Shown: positions 34,268-41,809 of the stretch, piece by piece
How the letters are laid out: each line of letters starts with the position of its first letter
Numbering within the stretch: position 1 is the stretch's first letter
NCBI RefSeq assembly: GCF_050529585.1
Contig: NZ_CP172882.1
Span: 2,170,001-2,234,000, forward strand
Origin: Enterococcus_D sp050529585
Lineage (GTDB): Bacteria; Bacillota; Bacilli; Lactobacillales; Enterococcaceae
Reading direction: 5' to 3'
DNA: 64,000 nt
Translations under genes and position numbers: made by a program
The notes under the pieces: model-generated
Databases searched by the model: none
What the model was told of the DNA's origin: nothing
The model's input: the letters and a program-made list of their open reading frames with translations, nothing else

Positions 34268-35134
34268 CTAGCCGTTAAAATATATCTTCAATTGCTGACC
34301 TATCCAACGCCCCATGTCCACAGGTACTGCATTCCCTATTTGCCTATACGCATCATTTTCTGTGCCTTCAAATTTAAACCAGTCAGGAAACCCCTGGAGC
34401 CGTTGATACTCCAAAACAGTGTATGGTCGGATTCGGTTTCCGTCATCAACTAATCGAGTGCTGCGATCTTTAGCATAGTGCGCCACGCAAGTGGGAGCTT
34501 TACCTTTCCTTGTTGTTATTATAGGTTTATCCCGATATCCACCATTCAATCGCTTATAAACATATTCAGGTATATGAATATCTGGATTGTCTTCTAAAAT
34601 ATCTCCAACGGTCACAGGTATTTGATCAATAGCGAGCGGGTAGTCTAAATTATTAAATGGTTTTCTCGTGCCAATCACAATCAATCTCTTTCGCTCTTGC
34701 GGTAGCCACCAGTTAGCGTTGACTGGACATTCTACTCTGACATAGTAATCTGGCAGCTTAGTCATACACTCCATTACTACTTGAAATTTGCGCATCCCTG
34801 GAACGTTCTCAATTACATACGCTTCGGGCTTTGCTAAAGCTATATGCCTAAAGAAATGTAAGAATAAATCATCACCCGTTCTTGTTCCGCTGATATCGGC
34901 AATATTCGAATATCTTGTACAAGGAAAAGTACCGATATAAACATCCGCATCTTGTTGATCCAAAACGGTGATTTGAGTTATATCACTTTGATTAATCGTG
35001 TGTTCAAAATTATTTTTCAGTGTTCCCACGGCTTTCGAATCTATTTCATATGATTCAAGAATATGGATTCCAGCCTCAATCATTCCTAGATCCATACCGC
35101 CTGCACCGCTAAAGTAACTTTTTGCCGTAATCAA
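34268..35134 (-). CDS. DNA cytosine-5 methyltransferase (orphan, Dcm-type)
   Basis: A 288-residue C5 methyltransferase with the expected motif order: motif I SYFSGAGGMDLG, motif IV with the catalytic Cys (TFPCTRYS), motif VI VIENVPG, motif VIII-like LPQERKRL, a short target region, and motifs IX-X (EYQRLQGFPDWFKF, then QIGNAVPVDMGRWI). The start is TTG at 35134 after GAAGGAGTGATGAA. No cognate endonuclease is nearby. It probably shields phage DNA from host restriction. Confidence 0.93.
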   Translation of the reverse strand: MITAKSYFSGAGGMDLGMIEAGIHILESYEIDSKAVGTLKNNFEHTINQSDITQITVLDQQDADVYIGTFPCTRYSNIADISGTRTGDDLFLHFFRHIALAKPEAYVIENVPGMRKFQVVMECMTKLPDYYVRVECPVNANWWLPQERKRLIVIGTRKPFNNLDYPLAIDQIPVTVGDILEDNPDIHIPEYVYKRLNGGYRDKPIITTRKGKAPTCVAHYAKDRSTRLVDDGNRIRPYTVLEYQRLQGFPDWFKFEGTENDAYRQIGNAVPVDMGRWIGQQLKIYFNG

Positions 35135-35175
35135 TTCATCACTCCTTCAGTTGGTTATTGTGGTGGATAGTGGAA

Positions 35176-35604
35176 TTAATTGAGTAAATCAATCATTTCC
35201 TTGAGGTGTTCTTTAGTGATATAAACGCTGGTATGTTCGTCAGTTTTTTCATCGGTTATCATCAACAAATTGTTTTCCCCATCTGTGTGTAGTGTTAAAG
35301 TCCCACCATCAACTCCATTAAAATCTTCAAGTATAAATATCTGTTCCATTTGATTTTCCTCTTTTCTTAATTTTTGTATTTCTGTCGTTAATGGCATTTC
35401 TTCCCATTTCAAAACAACGTCACTCTTTTTTACTTCTGTTCCATCAATGTCTCTCCAAACGTGATCAACGGTTCCATCTTCTTGGTCAATCATTACTAGC
35501 CTTAGTGGGGAACCCATTTCGTCAAATTGAATTACATTTGATCTCATAACTATCTTTGATACGAACTTTTGTGATCTGCGTTTGTTAAAAAAGTTATTGA
35601 ACAT
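35176..35604 (-). CDS. Hypothetical early protein
   Basis: ATG at 35604 behind GAGGTGGATACG. The 142-residue product has a basic N-terminal third and an acidic beta-rich C-terminal half (LHTDGENNLLMITDEKTDEH). No family recognised. Confidence 0.65.
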   Translation of the reverse strand: MFNNFFNKRRSQKFVSKIVMRSNVIQFDEMGSPLRLVMIDQEDGTVDHVWRDIDGTEVKKSDVVLKWEEMPLTTEIQKLRKEENQMEQIFILEDFNGVDGGTLTLHTDGENNLLMITDEKTDEHTSVYITKEHLKEMIDLLN

Positions 35605-35643
35605 CGTATCCACCTCATTCCGTAATCTCTTCCGATTACTGAC

Positions 35644-35946
35644 TTACTTTAAGTCGCTAGATTTAACGAAAACACCATTGACCATCTTCCCAGTCCGCCC
35701 TTTGATCTCGTCATAAGCAAAATTAAGACATTCATATAGATCCATATCGTTCTGCATCGCCAAGATTATTAACGTAACTACGACATCGCCAATACCATCA
35801 CGCAAAGAATCTCGATTGTCTCTTGCTAAAGCTGCCGCTACTTCTCCTACCTCTTCAACGACTTTCAGCATTTGTTTGCTAGATTCGGCTTTATCCAAGC
35901 CTTTACTTTTTGCCCATTGTTCTACTGATTCAACTAATTCATTCAT
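35644..35946 (-). CDS. MazG-like nucleotide pyrophosphohydrolase
   Basis: A 100-residue all-alpha protein with the MazG metal site: KVVEEVGEVAAAL and the second acidic motif DGIGDVVVTL. It would hydrolyse nucleoside triphosphates to monophosphates. Phage copies are thought to adjust nucleotide pools or (p)ppGpp. It overlaps the next gene by 8 bases. Confidence 0.88.
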   Translation of the reverse strand: MNELVESVEQWAKSKGLDKAESSKQMLKVVEEVGEVAAALARDNRDSLRDGIGDVVVTLIILAMQNDMDLYECLNFAYDEIKGRTGKMVNGVFVKSSDLK

Positions 35947-36277
35947 TCTGTTTCCTCCAATCCTTATATCGATATTTCCGACCTTGTTTGTCCGGGGTTC
36001 CTTTTCGTAATAGATCAGTCAATGTACCTTTTGCTTTTTTGCATTTTTTAGCAACGTCCGTTCGTGTTCCGGAGTAAATGACTTCCCCCTTATATAAAAC
36101 TTCTACTATTCGAAAACGAAGATCATCGCTTTTCCAAAGTTCAGCACGCAGCTTATCTCGTTCTTCACGCATTGATGGGCTTATTTCCTGATTGTTTAAT
36201 TGAGTTAAATACAAAAGCCTTTGTAATTTCAAGACACGTTCTTGCCGTCGAGCTCTAGTAGATTCTTCCTGCTTCAT
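35939..36277 (-). CDS. Early protein with HTH-like C-terminus
   Basis: The start is ATG at 36277 after GGAGGATCTTG. The 112-residue product is helical and basic. Its C-terminal part (YSGTRTDVAKKCKKAKGTLT, then basic residues) looks like a small HTH. It might be a phage transcription regulator. Confidence 0.65.
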   Translation of the reverse strand: MKQEESTRARRQERVLKLQRLLYLTQLNNQEISPSMREERDKLRAELWKSDDLRFRIVEVLYKGEVIYSGTRTDVAKKCKKAKGTLTDLLRKGTPDKQGRKYRYKDWRKQNE

Positions 36278-36300
36278 CAAGATCCTCCTTTAGATTTCGC

Positions 36301-36540
36301 TTATTTCAACACATACTCATAGGGCTCCCATTTTTTATTACCTAACAGCCTGTAGTATTTACCGCTTTTCGCAATTAAAAAGTTATACTCAATCCCCTCT
36401 TTAGGGTCAAAACACTTTGCTAAGTATTGATCTTTATTTTTAGGATTTGTGGTAAATGCCTCCCACTGCCATCCTCTTGCATTACAAAATAAGTCAAATA
36501 GTATCCGGGCATCTTTAAAAGCACTCACTGGATTATCCAT
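36301..36540 (-). CDS. Hypothetical early protein
   Basis: A 79-residue basic, aromatic-rich protein (six Trp or Tyr near the C-terminus). Start ATG at 36540. Cotranscribed with the RecU gene 5 bases upstream. Function unknown. Confidence 0.65.
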   Translation of the reverse strand: MDNPVSAFKDARILFDLFCNARGWQWEAFTTNPKNKDQYLAKCFDPKEGIEYNFLIAKSGKYYRLLGNKKWEPYEYVLK

Positions 36541-36545
36541 TTAAA

Positions 36546-37046
36546 TCACCACGCTGACTTATTAAGGAAATCAATGTAACCTGGTGTAGCAACTTGATAT
36601 TCTGATAGCTCTTCTTCAAGAATGTATTGACGGCCATATCTTGCCTTCATGTTTTGCCAATCACTCCAAGGAATGAAACCAACAGTCTTTTTAATCATGC
36701 AGCAGACTCCTGTCACTGCTCCTAATTCACTGTGAATATCTAAGCAAATTGCTTGATGATCAGTAATCACTTTTTTATTTATCCTATCTTTAGTGGTCAT
36801 TTTTGCTTCAAAAACGATTGCTTGCCCGTTTGCAAGAGTTCCTTTGTAATCTGGTTGAGCCTTGCCTGTGGGATAAACAGTCATGGTACCATCACTATTT
36901 ATTTTCTTAACTCGAAACGGTTCTGGTGTCTTTTCAATCATCGCGATATCTTTGTTTTTATAATACAAACATGCTTGATCAATCAGATTTTCAAATAATC
37001 TACCTTGGTCATTGCTTTGTCTATTTCTCCAATTTTTGGTATACAT
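36546..37046 (-). CDS. Holliday junction resolvase, RecU-like
   Basis: A 166-residue nuclease with RecU features: GRLFENLIDQACLYYKNK and EKTPEPFRVK at the N-terminus, then the catalytic acidic pair in KAQPDYKGTLANG and FEAKMTTKDR (Asp, Glu-x-Lys). It resolves four-way junctions, so it should process recombination or replication intermediates before packaging. No other recombination gene is visible in the prophage. Confidence 0.88.
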   Translation of the reverse strand: MYTKNWRNRQSNDQGRLFENLIDQACLYYKNKDIAMIEKTPEPFRVKKINSDGTMTVYPTGKAQPDYKGTLANGQAIVFEAKMTTKDRINKKVITDHQAICLDIHSELGAVTGVCCMIKKTVGFIPWSDWQNMKARYGRQYILEEELSEYQVATPGYIDFLNKSAW

Positions 37047-37407
37047 CGCTTCTACCTTCTTCCTGCACTTTTTTAACTAAATCCCCCAAGAACCTATCTC
37101 GATCATTTTCACCGTATTGACGGATTGAACGTTCAAAGATACGATCGTATTTTTCTTTTTCTGCTAAACAGCTGAATCTTTCACTCTTTCTCATCCCGAA
37201 AAAGAAAACGCCTGTCATACTGTCGATTTCTGCTTTTGTAACAAACCTGATACATCTTTCATCAGAAAATATTTCTGATTTTTTTACACTAGCAGAAAAT
37301 TTCCCTCTCAATGCTGAATCTATATTGATGATCAGCATCATCTCCTGCATCATGAAAATTTTGTCTTTATTGTCATAACAAGCTACTAAATAATTTTTCG
37401 TTTTCAA
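37021..37407 (-). CDS. Hypothetical early protein
   Basis: A 128-residue basic protein, mixed alpha/beta, overlapping the RecU gene by 26 bases. No motif recognised. The overlap suggests translational coupling. Confidence 0.65.
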   Translation of the reverse strand: MKTKNYLVACYDNKDKIFMMQEMMLIINIDSALRGKFSASVKKSEIFSDERCIRFVTKAEIDSMTGVFFFGMRKSERFSCLAEKEKYDRIFERSIRQYGENDRDRFLGDLVKKVQEEGRSDVYQKLEK

Positions 37408-37424
37408 TTTTCTTCCTCCTCATG

Positions 37425-38249
37425 TTAACCATCATCATTCCTGAATAACTCAATTTTGAAATACCATCCACGATCTTCATCGTAGAGTTTTACTATTTCA
37501 CCTAAAATTCTGTAATCAGGGAATCTCTTCATGATCTCTTCTGCTCCATCATCATTAGACATGCCCAATTTGTGTAATTTTCTAAAGGACCAATAGTTGT
37601 CATTCGTGGTCTCATGCGGCTCTTTCAAATTTCTGCTCTTTGACCAGCGCTTCTGCCCTTTTTTCCACTGACGGTTTTCCCACTTCTCTTGGCCAGTAAG
37701 GTAATTGACTAGGCCTTGCATTCCATCTGAATCAAATTGGATGTTCTGGACTTGACGTCGTCCAAGAGGTTCTTTCTTCTTCCCTCGCCCTTTAGACCAC
37801 AAACTTTCAATATCATCTCTTGATGGGCCATTATTTAAAACGATATGATGATGGATCCTGGTGATATACCCTACCTCTTCATCATATTGATAAGACGTAA
37901 ACCACATGTACTTTAATTCAATGCCTTCTTTTACATATAGGCGCTTTAATTTTTTCAAAGTATTCTCTTGATCACGTTTAGCATCAGCTGGCTTTTCTGG
38001 CAGATGTTTGTTTGAATAGGTAAATGTCGCATAGTAATCTGATTTACCAAAATTGGCATACAAAAATAAGGCAGCTTTTCTCTTGCTCTGTGCCTGGTTC
38101 CATCTTGCTTGGGATAACCCAGTTACTTTCTTCCGCCTACCTCTTGATTCTTTGCATGATCTTTCTTGTTCAAACGTTCTGCTATAAAGTCTTATCTCTT
38201 TATATGGTCCAGCTTCAACTCTTCTCTCTCTAACAAATGACTTATTCAT
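37425..38249 (-). CDS. HUH-type replication initiator (Rep)
   Basis: A 274-residue protein with a rolling-circle Rep layout. The first motif is SDYYATFTYSNK; the metal-binding HUH motif appears as RIHHHIVLN (about residue 135); a later lysine- and tyrosine-containing stretch (LVNYLTGQEKWENRQW, about 182-200) supplies the candidate nucleophile Tyr in YLTGQ. It resembles the replication-associated ORF2/G2P group. It should nick the origin and stay bound to the 5' end. No helicase loader, primase or DnaA/DnaD-like gene is recognisable in this prophage, so this is the main replication candidate. It has a hairpin-bearing leader and an opposing short transcript upstream. Confidence 0.82.
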   Translation of the reverse strand: MNKSFVRERRVEAGPYKEIRLYSRTFEQERSCKESRGRRKKVTGLSQARWNQAQSKRKAALFLYANFGKSDYYATFTYSNKHLPEKPADAKRDQENTLKKLKRLYVKEGIELKYMWFTSYQYDEEVGYITRIHHHIVLNNGPSRDDIESLWSKGRGKKKEPLGRRQVQNIQFDSDGMQGLVNYLTGQEKWENRQWKKGQKRWSKSRNLKEPHETTNDNYWSFRKLHKLGMSNDDGAEEIMKRFPDYRILGEIVKLYDEDRGWYFKIELFRNDDG

Positions 38250-38305
38250 AACACACCTCAGATTTTACTTTGTCCGTTAAGTTAGTATCTAATACAAGGA
38301 CGATA

Positions 38306-38327
38306 AAACGCCGAAATATCAGCGTTT
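38306..38327. other. Inverted repeat in the Rep leader, candidate origin
   Basis: AAACGC and GCGTTT flank a 10-base AT-rich loop, 57 bases upstream of the rep start codon. HUH nucleases nick in the loop of such hairpins, so this is a candidate double-strand origin. The stem is short, so the call is tentative. Confidence 0.35.
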
Positions 38328-38329
38328 CT

Positions 38330-38417
38330 TTGCAAAAAATGTCTGAGGATGATATAATTATCTTGTCGGAGATAAGTTATATCATTCTCAGGAGCCGCCT
38401 TTATTGGTGGCTTTTTT
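38330..38417 (+). ncRNA. Short rightward RNA upstream of rep, copy B, with promoter
   Basis: A near-consensus promoter on the plus strand (TTGCAA, 17 bases, TATAAT at 38353-38358, with TG extension) is followed by a 53-base transcript ending in AGCCGCC-TTTATT-GGTGGCT and six T. It runs opposite to the rep operon and is complementary to the leader of rep mRNA coming from upstream genes. That is the arrangement of copy-control antisense RNAs in rolling-circle plasmids. It shares sequence with the element at 32170. Confidence 0.65.
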
Positions 38418-38637
38418 ATTGTTCCGAAAACTGAAAAAGAACCTTTTCTTCCGTTGGTTTTCCAAGATGAAAGACATGATGATAAAATGTCCTTCCGCGT
38501 AATTGGAATGTTTCAACTCTGCCTCTTTCAGTTTTCGCTTCGATACTGTATACATAGTTCTCTCCACGTTTCCTCATACGAACCTGCATAACAACTGCAG
38601 GCATATCTTCTAAATACTTGATTGCTTTTGACAGCAT
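38416..38637 (-). CDS. Hypothetical early protein
   Basis: A 73-residue basic, beta-rich protein directly upstream of the rep leader. Its end coincides with the terminator of the opposing short RNA. Function unknown. Confidence 0.65.
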   Translation of the reverse strand: MLSKAIKYLEDMPAVVMQVRMRKRGENYVYSIEAKTERGRVETFQLRGRTFYHHVFHLGKPTEEKVLFQFSEQ

Positions 38638-38655
38638 TCACTTCACCTGCAGCCT

Positions 38656-38949
38656 TCATTCGTTTTCAAACAAATTAATCTGACCGGAATTGTTCACATC
38701 GATTGGGTAGATCACTGGCTCTAAAGTACGTTTAGGCAAACTATGATTTGATTCGCCAGTAATCGTGATACCTCTATGATCACTAGTGATTTCGATACCC
38801 AACTTAATATTTAGTGAACGCTTTGCTTCAATATCTTTTTGAGAATCTTGCAGATCAGCAGTGATCGTTTTGACTTCTGCATCTAAAAGACTGGCAACTT
38901 TGGCCATCAATTTATCGGATAAAAGCAGCGCCAATTTATCATTATTCAT
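38656..38949 (-). CDS. Hypothetical early protein
   Basis: A 97-residue protein with a helical, charged N-terminal half and a beta-rich C-terminal half. It overlaps the upstream gene by 8 bases. No family recognised. Confidence 0.65.
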   Translation of the reverse strand: MNNDKLALLLSDKLMAKVASLLDAEVKTITADLQDSQKDIEAKRSLNIKLGIEITSDHRGITITGESNHSLPKRTLEPVIYPIDVNNSGQINLFENE

Positions 38950-39196
38950 ATTGAATCCCTCCCTTTAGGACTAAGTCTGGCAACAGTACTGGAATAGCTG
39001 TTTGCAATTTTTGATACTGATCATCAGATAAAATAAAGTACATCGCAATTGTTGGTGCTTCATCGCTGTCGAATGATAAGTTTTCTACCTCACAACTTGA
39101 TTCGAATTTATTCCAAATGATAGATTTTATCTTTTGTGTATATGGTTTGATGTAACTAATCTTGGTAGCGAAAATAATTTTTCTTTCTTTAAACAT
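38942..39196 (-). CDS. Hypothetical early protein
   Basis: An 84-residue mixed alpha/beta protein; basic first half, acidic middle. Start ATG at 39196 right after the stop of the small membrane peptide gene. Function unknown. Confidence 0.6.
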   Translation of the reverse strand: MFKERKIIFATKISYIKPYTQKIKSIIWNKFESSCEVENLSFDSDEAPTIAMYFILSDDQYQKLQTAIPVLLPDLVLKGGIQYE

Positions 39197-39200
39197 CTAT

Positions 39201-39338
39201 CTATCCTCCAATCATTAGTGAAAACACAATAAACAGTAGAACACCATTAAGAAACAAACTCACATAAGCAATGCCTTGTAGCTGACGAGCCTTGTAAAGT
39301 GGATTGTTGTGCAGCGTTGCTAACCATTTTTTATTCAT
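39201..39338 (-). CDS. 45-residue membrane peptide
   Basis: ATG at 39338 behind GAAAGGAAAGTTTAA. The N-terminal 20 residues are basic and the rest is one transmembrane helix. Overlaps the end of the upstream coding region by 8 bases, which supports translation. Confidence 0.6.
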   Translation of the reverse strand: MNKKWLATLHNNPLYKARQLQGIAYVSLFLNGVLLFIVFSLMIGG

Positions 39339-39603
39339 TTAAACTTTCCTTTCTTTGATATAGTTTCTGCTCGTCGATTTTCGAGGATAATTCTATGCTC
39401 AAAATTTCAATGAGCTTGTTTTTAGTGATATTGAACTTGTACTTTTCAGAACTGAAAAACCTTTTGATATCAACAATCCTGACGCCTTCCAACTCTGCAA
39501 TAATTTCCGCAACTTCTGCATCGATTAGTGCTGAAGCTTCTTCAATCCGTTCTCTAGCTTTTTCAATACTCTCCATATCTCTAGCTCTTTCAATACTCCT
39601 CAT
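39331..39603 (-). CDS. Helical hypothetical early protein
   Basis: The start is ATG at 39603, preceded by GAGGTGAAAAAT. The 90-residue product is a long charged helix (ERARDMESIEKARERIEEAS) followed by a basic segment; probably a small coiled-coil dimer. Function unknown. Confidence 0.65.
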   Translation of the reverse strand: MRSIERARDMESIEKARERIEEASALIDAEVAEIIAELEGVRIVDIKRFFSSEKYKFNITKNKLIEILSIELSSKIDEQKLYQRKESLNE

Positions 39604-39619
39604 ATTTTTCACCTCGATT

Positions 39620-39802
39620 TTATTTAGGGAATGGTTTTGTAACCAAAGGTCCACGTCCGTAATTTTTAATGGATGCTTTTAACTCTTTGATGCCCTTTTC
39701 AATTTGAAATCTAGTGGTCTTATCTTTTGTGTTGCGAAGGGCACGTCTCATAGCGGTAAGTTCCCGATTATTTTGGATGCTTTCTTTTTGCAATTTATTC
39801 AT
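39620..39802 (-). CDS. 60-residue basic helical protein
   Basis: A strongly basic protein with heptad-like spacing, possibly DNA binding. ATG at 39802 with AGGAGATAAAC upstream. No family recognised. Confidence 0.6.
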   Translation of the reverse strand: MNKLQKESIQNNRELTAMRRALRNTKDKTTRFQIEKGIKELKASIKNYGRGPLVTKPFPK

Positions 39803-39836
39803 GTTGTTTATCTCCTCTTCGTTTTTATAATTTTTG

Positions 39837-40031
39837 TCATGCGTTGCTAAGTTTTCGTTTCAATCGATTCGTGTAAAGTAATTCCTGGCACATTTCCAAT
39901 TCTCGTTCCACCTGATCTCTTTGTTTTTCACTTAGATAACCTTTTTTGTCGTTTAATTCATCGTTTAACGCTCGAACTTTTTCTTGGCCCCATTCTTGAA
40001 TAGTTTTTTCTTGGTCTAATGTATAATCCAT
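39837..40031 (-). CDS. 64-residue helical hypothetical protein
   Basis: The start ATG at 40031 follows GAGAGGTAGCCAA; an upstream in-frame ATG lacks a site. The protein is a charged helical hairpin. It overlaps nothing and follows the DUF771 gene. Confidence 0.6.
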   Translation of the reverse strand: MDYTLDQEKTIQEWGQEKVRALNDELNDKKGYLSEKQRDQVERELEMCQELLYTNRLKRKLSNA

Positions 40032-40042
40032 TTGGCTACCTC

Positions 40043-40372
40043 TCAATCCGACATAATACTTGTCCAATTTTCCTGCAAATATTTTGCCATTTCTAAAGCG
40101 TTAAATTTCCAAGGAAATCCTTTTCCTTTGGAATATCGAACAAATCCACCATTTCGAACATCCAAAATTTCTCTGTTTGGATAAAGAATTTTTTCTTTTA
40201 TCCAATCTTCATCAGTCGTTTTCAGCTGTTCCTTAAGATCACCCATGGTCCATGTTTTCCCCATCAAATCTTTTTTCTTCAATGACTCGTACTCCTCAAC
40301 TTCAACAACTTTTAAATGTGATGGTATTAAAATTTGAATTGGCGTTTGGATTTCAATTGTCTGAGACATCAT
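40043..40372 (-). CDS. DUF771-family early protein
   Basis: A 109-residue protein with the DUF771 pattern (an N-terminal beta segment, then a KKKDLMGKTWTMGDLKEQL helix and GGFVRYSKGKGFPWKF). Such proteins are found directly after cro/antirepressor genes in Lactobacillales prophages and look like excisionase-type DNA-binding proteins. A role in early regulation or excision is possible but unproven. Confidence 0.75.
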   Translation of the reverse strand: MMSQTIEIQTPIQILIPSHLKVVEVEEYESLKKKDLMGKTWTMGDLKEQLKTTDEDWIKEKILYPNREILDVRNGGFVRYSKGKGFPWKFNALEMAKYLQENWTSIMSD

Positions 40373-40385
40373 TGCACCTCCATTC

Positions 40386-40649
40386 TTAATTTTTTTGTTT
40401 ACTTTTGAATGTCAAAATAATCGATTTCTTCTTATCTTGTTCGTGTACGAAATTTTCGTATTCGTTACCTAAAAAAATTTCATCATACTTAACGCTGAAA
40501 GCATCAATATATTTCCTCAGCAAGCTATCTTTTATTTTGGAAGAATCTTTTTCCATATTTTGGATAGTTCTAGAAGTAACATCAAAAAGTTCGGCTAGTT
40601 CTTCCTGAGTCAAACCATGCATCACTCTTAGCTCTTTTAAGGTCTTCAT
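40386..40649 (-). CDS. Cro-like XRE repressor
   Basis: An 87-residue protein: full XRE helix-turn-helix at residues 1-55 (ELRVMHGLTQEELAELFDVT, then IQNMEKDSS) and a short basic tail. It is the first gene of the leftward early operon, opposite the repressor gene, with its promoter overlapping operator O1. It should direct the lytic choice as Cro does. Confidence 0.85.
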   Translation of the reverse strand: MKTLKELRVMHGLTQEELAELFDVTSRTIQNMEKDSSKIKDSLLRKYIDAFSVKYDEIFLGNEYENFVHEQDKKKSIILTFKSKQKN

Positions 40650-40686
40650 TCAACTTCCTCCTCATAGATTTATTTTTGATGAGTCA

Positions 40687-40715
40687 AATATAATACGATT
40701 TTTTCGTATTGTCAA
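40687..40715 (-). promoter_or_regulatory. Early leftward (cro) promoter with operator O1
   Basis: TTGACA, a 17-base spacer and TATATT on the minus strand. The spacer is exactly the palindrome ATACGA-TTTTT-TCGTAT (40693-40709), so repressor binding blocks the promoter. Confidence 0.85.
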
Positions 40716-40723
40716 CAAACAAA

Positions 40724-40738
40724 TTCGTAATTTTCGTA
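40724..40738. promoter_or_regulatory. Degenerate operator half-sites between the promoters
   Basis: TTCGTA occurs twice, 9 bases apart, in direct orientation. It shares the half-site of O1 and O3 and may be a weaker central operator. Confidence 0.4.
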
Positions 40739-40746
40739 TTTATATA

Positions 40747-40775
40747 TTTACTTTGATTCGATTTTTTCGTATAAT
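40747..40775 (+). promoter_or_regulatory. Repressor gene promoter with operator O3
   Basis: TTTACT, 17 bases and TATAAT on the plus strand. ATTCGATTTTTTCGTAT (40756-40772), one mismatch from O1, covers the spacer and part of the -10, implying autoregulation of the repressor. Confidence 0.8.
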
Positions 40776-40798
40776 ATGAAATATAAAGAGGTGACAAC

Positions 40799-41236
40799 AT
40801 GGATGATAAACAAAGGAATATCATTATTGCAGCAAACATAAAAAGTTTTATTAAAAAAAATAATATAACCCAAAAAAAGTTGGCTAAAGAAATTGGAATT
40901 TCTCCATCTACTATGAGTGACTATATGAATTTGCGCTCTAATCCATCTCATGGGGTTATCCAAAAAATTGCCGATTATTTTGGGATTATGAAAAGTGATA
41001 TCGACACCACTTACAAAGAAAACAAGTCTTCGATAGATTCTATATACAGTCAATTAAATATTGATCGTCAAAAAAAAGTATATGATTTTGCTCAAAACGA
41101 ACTCAAAGAACAGAAAAAAGACTTATTCACAATCGCAGCTCACTCTGACGATCCCAATAGGAAGTTAACTGAAAAAGAATTTGATGATCTAAATAGATAT
41201 CTTGATGAAGCAGATAAAAAATTTGATGATAAGTAG
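40799..41236 (+). CDS. Prophage repressor, ImmR-like XRE protein
   Basis: A 145-residue protein with a complete N-terminal XRE HTH (about residues 8-62: FIKKNNITQKKLAKEIGISP, then MSDYMNLRS) and a helical, charged C-terminus. It lacks the S24/LexA peptidase domain of CI-type repressors, so it cannot self-cleave. The next gene encodes an ImmA-like metallopeptidase, matching the ImmR-ImmA mode of induction known from ICEBs1 and phi105. AGAGGTGACAAC precedes the ATG. Confidence 0.85.
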   Translation: MDDKQRNIIIAANIKSFIKKNNITQKKLAKEIGISPSTMSDYMNLRSNPSHGVIQKIADYFGIMKSDIDTTYKENKSSIDSIYSQLNIDRQKKVYDFAQNELKEQKKDLFTIAAHSDDPNRKLTEKEFDDLNRYLDEADKKFDDK

Positions 41237-41244
41237 GGTTGTGG

Positions 41245-41721
41245 ATGAATGATTTTGAAAATTTATTAGACAAAGTTATGACCGAAGTTCCGGTTATCGA
41301 ATTACCACTTGAAAACGATACTGGTTTTACCGGTCTTTATAGAAACAATCGAATCTACCTGGATAAAACAAAATCGAATAGAAAAAAGAAAGTTGTTTTG
41401 GCTGAGGAATTTGGTCACTACAAACTAACAGTTGGAAATATTATTGATTATAATGATCCTGGTGCTTGGAAGGAGGAATGGAAGGCAAGACGATTTGGCA
41501 TTGAACTGTTGATTTCATTAGATGACTTGTTGGATTGCGCATTAAATGGTTGTAATAATATATATGAATGCAGCGAACATTTAGACGTTACCCCAGACTT
41601 TTTTGAAGATACTCTCCACCATTATTCTAATAAATATGGCAGATATCATTATCATCGCAACTTCAAATTCACGTTTGATAATGAGTTTATTTCTGTTCAA
41701 CAAATGAAAATTTATGGATAA
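41245..41721 (+). CDS. ImmA/IrrE-family metallopeptidase (antirepressor)
   Basis: Start ATG at 41245, 8 bases after the repressor stop. The 158-residue protein has the ImmA/IrrE core (KKKVVLAEEFGHYKLTVGN) where the usual HExxH zinc motif reads EExxH; this variant is common among phage members. It is expected to cut the repressor after DNA damage and so trigger induction. The C-terminal half holds the usual ARRFGIELL helix and the aromatic tail. Confidence 0.85.
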   Translation: MNDFENLLDKVMTEVPVIELPLENDTGFTGLYRNNRIYLDKTKSNRKKKVVLAEEFGHYKLTVGNIIDYNDPGAWKEEWKARRFGIELLISLDDLLDCALNGCNNIYECSEHLDVTPDFFEDTLHHYSNKYGRYHYHRNFKFTFDNEFISVQQMKIYG

Positions 41722-41755
41722 AAAAATCTTTTGGAAGTGCCAGCTTCCAAAAGAT
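41719..41755 (-). terminator. Leftward terminator behind the ImmA-like gene
   Basis: A perfect 12-bp stem (ATCTTTTGGAAG/CTTCCAAAAGAT) has a T-run only on the minus strand, so it stops leftward read-through into the repressor region; it may also weakly end the rightward unit. Confidence 0.65.
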
Positions 41756-41809
41756 CTGCTCATTTCTGAGTCTTTATAAATATATTATATCAAAGAAATG
41801 AGGAAAATA

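Noticed and set aside
37425..38249. The HUH protein as an IS200/IS605-type transposase or plasmid relic
   Set aside because: It is too long for a TnpA of that group, has no flanking element ends, and sits in frame with the early operon order of the phage.
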